In this document: positions 21,724 through 24,489 of the stretch, piece by piece
How the letters are laid out: each line of letters begins with the position of its first letter
Numbering within the stretch: the first letter of the stretch is position 1
Assembly (NCBI GenBank): GCA_947254705.1
Contig: CAMYCX010000013.1
Span: 1 to 24,489 of the forward strand
Direction: 5' to 3'
DNA length: 24,489 nucleotides
From: an uncultured Veillonellaceae bacterium
GTDB taxonomy: Bacteria; Bacillota; Negativicutes; Veillonellales; Negativicoccaceae
The notes under the pieces: model-generated
The model's database searches: none
Seen by the model: the letters and a program-made list of their open reading frames with translations, nothing else
Told to the model about the DNA's origin: nothing
Position numbers and translations under genes: made by a program

Positions 21724-22962
21724 TTAGCATTCTTCGCGATATTCCAGTTCCGGCTCCTCCCGGTTACGGATTGTATCTGCCGTCACGGTCGCCCGTGCCA
21801 CGTTCTTAAGCGTGGGGACTGTAAACATCACATTTTTCATCACTTTTTCAATAATCGCGCGCAAGCCGCGTGCGCCGGTTTTGCGTGCCAACGCTTCCGC
21901 CGCGATTTCCTGCAACGCCTCCGGCGTAAATTCCAAGTCTACGCCGTCCATTTCCAGCAGCTTGCGATACTGTTTAACCAGTGCATTTTTCGGTTCGGTC
22001 AAAATCCGCACCAGGGCATCTTCATCCAGCGGATCCAACGTCACCAATACGGGCAAGCGCCCGATGAACTCCGGAATCAGTCCGAAGCGCAACAAATCTT
22101 CCGGTTGCACATATTGCAAGATTTCCGCCACATTTCGTTCTTTGGCTTGTTGAATATCCGCACCGAAACCGATTGTTTTCTTCGCCAACCGCCGTGAAAT
22201 GAATGTATCAATCCCGTCAAATGCGCCGCCGCAAATGAACAGGATATGACTCGTATCAATTTGAATCATTTCCTGGTTCGGATGCTTGCGTCCGCCTTGC
22301 GGAGGAACGCTCGCCACCGTACCTTCGAGAATTTTCAGCAGTGCCTGCTGGACCCCTTCCCCCGATACATCACGAGTGATCGAGGTATTATCCGTACGTT
22401 TGGCGATTTTATCAATTTCATCAATGTAAATAATCCCGCGCTGTGCCCGCTCGATATCATAATCCGCCGCTTGAATCAGCCGCAGCAAAATGTTTTCGAC
22501 ATCATCACCGACATAGCCCGCCTGTGTAAGACTGGTCGCATCGGCAATTGCAAACGGCACTTCCAAAAAGCGCGCCAATGCCTGTGCGAGCAACGTTTTA
22601 CCGCTTCCCGTCGGACCAATCATCACAATATTGGATTTTTGCAATTCGACATCATCGGTATCAATATCCGAACGCAAGCGTTTGTAATGGTTATATACCG
22701 CTACCGCCAGACTCTTTTTAGCCTCTTCCTGACCGATCACGTACTGATCAAGATGAGCTTTGATTTCCGTCGGTAAAGGAACCCGCAGCGACGATAATTC
22801 CGCTGCGCTGTCCTGCTGTATTTCCTGCTCTAAAATATGGCGACAAACGCCGATACATTCGTCACAAATGTACACACCCGGACCGGCAACCAATTTTTTG
22901 ACGCTGTCCTGTCCGCGCCCGCAAAAGCTGCAGGCCGGAGTAACCGAGGAATCTTTATTCAC
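21724..22962 (-). CDS. clpX: ATP-dependent Clp protease ATP-binding subunit ClpX
   Basis: This 412-residue protein is ClpX, the hexameric unfoldase that feeds substrates to ClpP. The zinc-binding domain has Cys11, Cys14, Cys33 and Cys36. Walker A GPTGSGKT is at residues 116-123, the GYVG pore loop at 149-152, Walker B IIYIDEID at about 177-184, the RKH loop at 225-227 and the ClpP-docking IGF loop at 264-266. I start it at GTG 22960-22962, with AGGAGG five bases upstream; the longer open frame extends into clpP. The spacing to clpP is 10 bases. Confidence 0.97.
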   Translation of the reverse strand: MNKDSSVTPACSFCGRGQDSVKKLVAGPGVYICDECIGVCRHILEQEIQQDSAAELSSLRVPLPTEIKAHLDQYVIGQEEAKKSLAVAVYNHYKRLRSDIDTDDVELQKSNIVMIGPTGSGKTLLAQALARFLEVPFAIADATSLTQAGYVGDDVENILLRLIQAADYDIERAQRGIIYIDEIDKIAKRTDNTSITRDVSGEGVQQALLKILEGTVASVPPQGGRKHPNQEMIQIDTSHILFICGGAFDGIDTFISRRLAKKTIGFGADIQQAKERNVAEILQYVQPEDLLRFGLIPEFIGRLPVLVTLDPLDEDALVRILTEPKNALVKQYRKLLEMDGVDLEFTPEALQEIAAEALARKTGARGLRAIIEKVMKNVMFTVPTLKNVARATVTADTIRNREEPELEYREEC

Positions 22963-22972
22963 CTGTGCCTCC

Positions 22973-23578
22973 TCAGTCCGCCTGTGGAGCGACGATCGGC
23001 ATGCGTTCAAGCACTTCATCGATCAGACCGTACGCTTTGGCTTCCTGTGCCGACAGGAAGTGATCCCGTTCCGTGTCGGTTTGAACATCTTCTATCGAAC
23101 GACCGCTGTGACGGGCCAATATACCGTTCAATTCTTCCCGCATCCGTAAAATTTCACGGGCATGAATTTCAATCTCCGTCGCCTGTCCCTGCACACCGCC
23201 AAGCGGCTGATGAATCATCACCCGAGAATGCGGCAACGCATAACGTTTGCCGGTCGCTCCCGAGGTGAGCAGCACCGCTCCCATGCTCGCCGCCGAGCCG
23301 ACACAAATCGTCGACACCGCCGGTTTGACATACTGCATGGTATCGTAGATCGCCATTCCCGCTGTCACCACGCCACCGGGGCTGTTGATGTACAGGTGGA
23401 TATCCTTATCCGGATCTTCCGCTTCCAGGAAGAGCAGTTGGGCAATAATACTGTTGGCGACCATATCGTCAATCGCGCCGCCCAAAAAGACAATGCGATC
23501 TTTTAACAGTCGTGAATATATGTCGTACGAACGCTCTCCGCGAGCAGTTTGTTCGACAACGATCGGTACATAGTTCAA
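22973..23578 (-). CDS. clpP: ATP-dependent Clp protease proteolytic subunit ClpP
   Basis: This 201-residue serine peptidase forms the double-ring chamber used by ClpX. The catalytic triad is complete: Ser98 in GSAASMG, His123 in MIHQPLGG and Asp172 in TERDHFLS. The start is TTG at 23576-23578, giving MNYVPIVVEQTARGER, the standard ClpP opening. AAGGAGG lies 8 bases upstream, so the rare codon is well supported; a nearby ATG is out of frame. It follows tig by 17 bases and precedes clpX by 10, the usual tig-clpP-clpX order. Confidence 0.97.
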   Translation of the reverse strand: MNYVPIVVEQTARGERSYDIYSRLLKDRIVFLGGAIDDMVANSIIAQLLFLEAEDPDKDIHLYINSPGGVVTAGMAIYDTMQYVKPAVSTICVGSAASMGAVLLTSGATGKRYALPHSRVMIHQPLGGVQGQATEIEIHAREILRMREELNGILARHSGRSIEDVQTDTERDHFLSAQEAKAYGLIDEVLERMPIVAPQAD

Positions 23579-23595
23579 ACTACCTACCTCCTTGC

Positions 23596-24489
23596 TTATT
23601 CTGATTTCGTTTCGTCAGCGTTATCTTTTTTCGTTTCTTTCTTCGCTGTTTTCTTTACCGTTTTCTTGGCCGGTTTCTTCGCCGATTTTTCTTCGGCTTC
23701 CGCGGTTTCTTTCTCGTTATGCTGATGGTTCGCCGACTGAATAATCAGCGCCGCCGCTTTTCGACGGGCAACCGTCTGCGCGAGCATCGGCAAACGACCT
23801 TCTTTTTGAATGATCTTCAGTACTTCACGCGGATCGGCATCAAAATTCTGCGCCATTTGAACGATTTCCATGTTCATATCATTCGGCGTTACTTCGATTC
23901 CTTCTTCTTGGCAAATCGCTTCCAAGACCGTATCCGTACGTACATTTTTCAATGCCGGTTCACGATAAGTTTCGCGCAACTTTTCAATGCTGCTCTTGGC
24001 GTGTGTGAGATAATCGTCCAGTTTCATGTTACGACTTTCCAGATTGAGTTTTAACTCTTCCAACATCTGATCGATCCGACTTTCTACCATGGCTTCGGGG
24101 ATATCCACTTCCGCATTGGCGACCGCTTTTTGAATCAGTGCGTTATGGTATTGTTCCATTTCCTGATTGGTAATCTGATTTTGCAAGCCCTGCTCGATCA
24201 TCTGACGCAATTCATCCATCGTCGCGACGTTGCTTGCCGCTTTGGCAAAGTCATCATCCAGTGTCGGCAGTTCGCGGCGCTTTACATCAATTACATTGAC
24301 GGTAAATTCCGCTTCTTTGCCCGCAAGTTCCTGTACGAAATATTCCTTCGGGAAGGTTACTTTGACAACGACTTCATCGCCGGCTTGATGACCCACCAAC
24401 TGTTCTTCAAATCCGGGAATGAAGCTGCCGCTGCCGATTTCGAGCGGATACGATTTTCCTTCACCGCCGTCAAACGCTTTGCCGTCAAC
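23596..24489 (-). CDS. tig: Trigger factor, C-terminal part (cut by window edge)
   Basis: The last 297 residues of trigger factor are present; the frame is open to the window end, and the N-terminal ribosome-docking domain is missing. The visible part begins in the FKBP-like prolyl isomerase domain (YPLEIGSGSFIPGFEEQL, then GDEVVVKVTFPKEY). It continues with the helical substrate-binding arms (LPTLDDDFAKAAS). Trigger factor holds nascent chains at the ribosome exit. The last 40 or so residues are an unusual low-complexity tail rich in Lys, Ala, Thr and Glu with repeated KKxAKK steps. It is followed after 17 bases by clpP, a standard arrangement. Confidence 0.95.
   Translation of the reverse strand, partial: VDGKAFDGGEGKSYPLEIGSGSFIPGFEEQLVGHQAGDEVVVKVTFPKEYFVQELAGKEAEFTVNVIDVKRRELPTLDDDFAKAASNVATMDELRQMIEQGLQNQITNQEMEQYHNALIQKAVANAEVDIPEAMVESRIDQMLEELKLNLESRNMKLDDYLTHAKSSIEKLRETYREPALKNVRTDTVLEAICQEEGIEVTPNDMNMEIVQMAQNFDADPREVLKIIQKEGRLPMLAQTVARRKAAALIIQSANHQHNEKETAEAEEKSAKKPAKKTVKKTAKKETKKDNADETKSE

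Overview
The window reads as a chromosomal segment of a diderm, anaerobic Bacillota, most likely class Negativicutes (Veillonella/Megasphaera/Negativicoccus-type; the genus is not decidable here). Three signs point there. Ribosomal protein L27 carries the Firmicutes-type N-terminal extension, with its Prp protease encoded next door. A TonB-dependent outer-membrane receptor is present. A small SLH protein resembles the start of OmpM, the outer-membrane tether of Negativicutes. Every gene but one lies on the minus strand. I see no tRNA, rRNA, CRISPR array, insertion sequence or phage gene.

Layout, in order of position. (1) 1-3486: the str operon, transcribed rplGB-rpsL-rpsG-fusA-tuf from a TTGACA/17/TACACT promoter. 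(2) 3724-5291: a monocistronic sodium:proline symporter, putP, with its own promoter and terminator. (3) 5355-6442: rplU-prp-rpmA, with a near-consensus promoter and a leader of about 95 nt. (4) 6439-8630: a two-gene unit made of a DUF1538 membrane protein and a double P-II domain protein; both are visibly internally duplicated. (5) 8637-17091: a seven-gene haem (or related tetrapyrrole) operon. It encodes a flavodoxin, a ChuW/HutW-type radical SAM enzyme, a binding protein, a FecCD-type permease, an ATPase, a TonB-dependent receptor and a second binding protein. Its leader holds a terminator-like hairpin, and two more such hairpins lie just before the receptor gene. (6) 17151-18222: the only plus-strand gene, an unidentified membrane protein divergent from the haem operon, closed by a two-way terminator. 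(7) 18256-24489: tig-clpP-clpX-lon-engB plus the small SLH/OmpM-like gene, a protein quality-control cluster cut by the window end inside tig.

How the parts work together: the haem operon would carry haem across the outer membrane (TonB receptor), the periplasm (two paralogous binding proteins, one lipidated and one apparently soluble) and the inner membrane (ABC importer). It would then open the ring without oxygen by radical SAM chemistry, with the flavodoxin supplying electrons or handling haem and product. The housekeeping clusters are conventional in content. The best candidates for something undescribed are the DUF1538/double-P-II pair, the leader attenuator and internal hairpins of the haem operon, the repeat-bearing insert of the receptor, the mini-OmpM protein and the divergent membrane protein. 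All calls come from reading motifs and sequence by eye; no database search was run.
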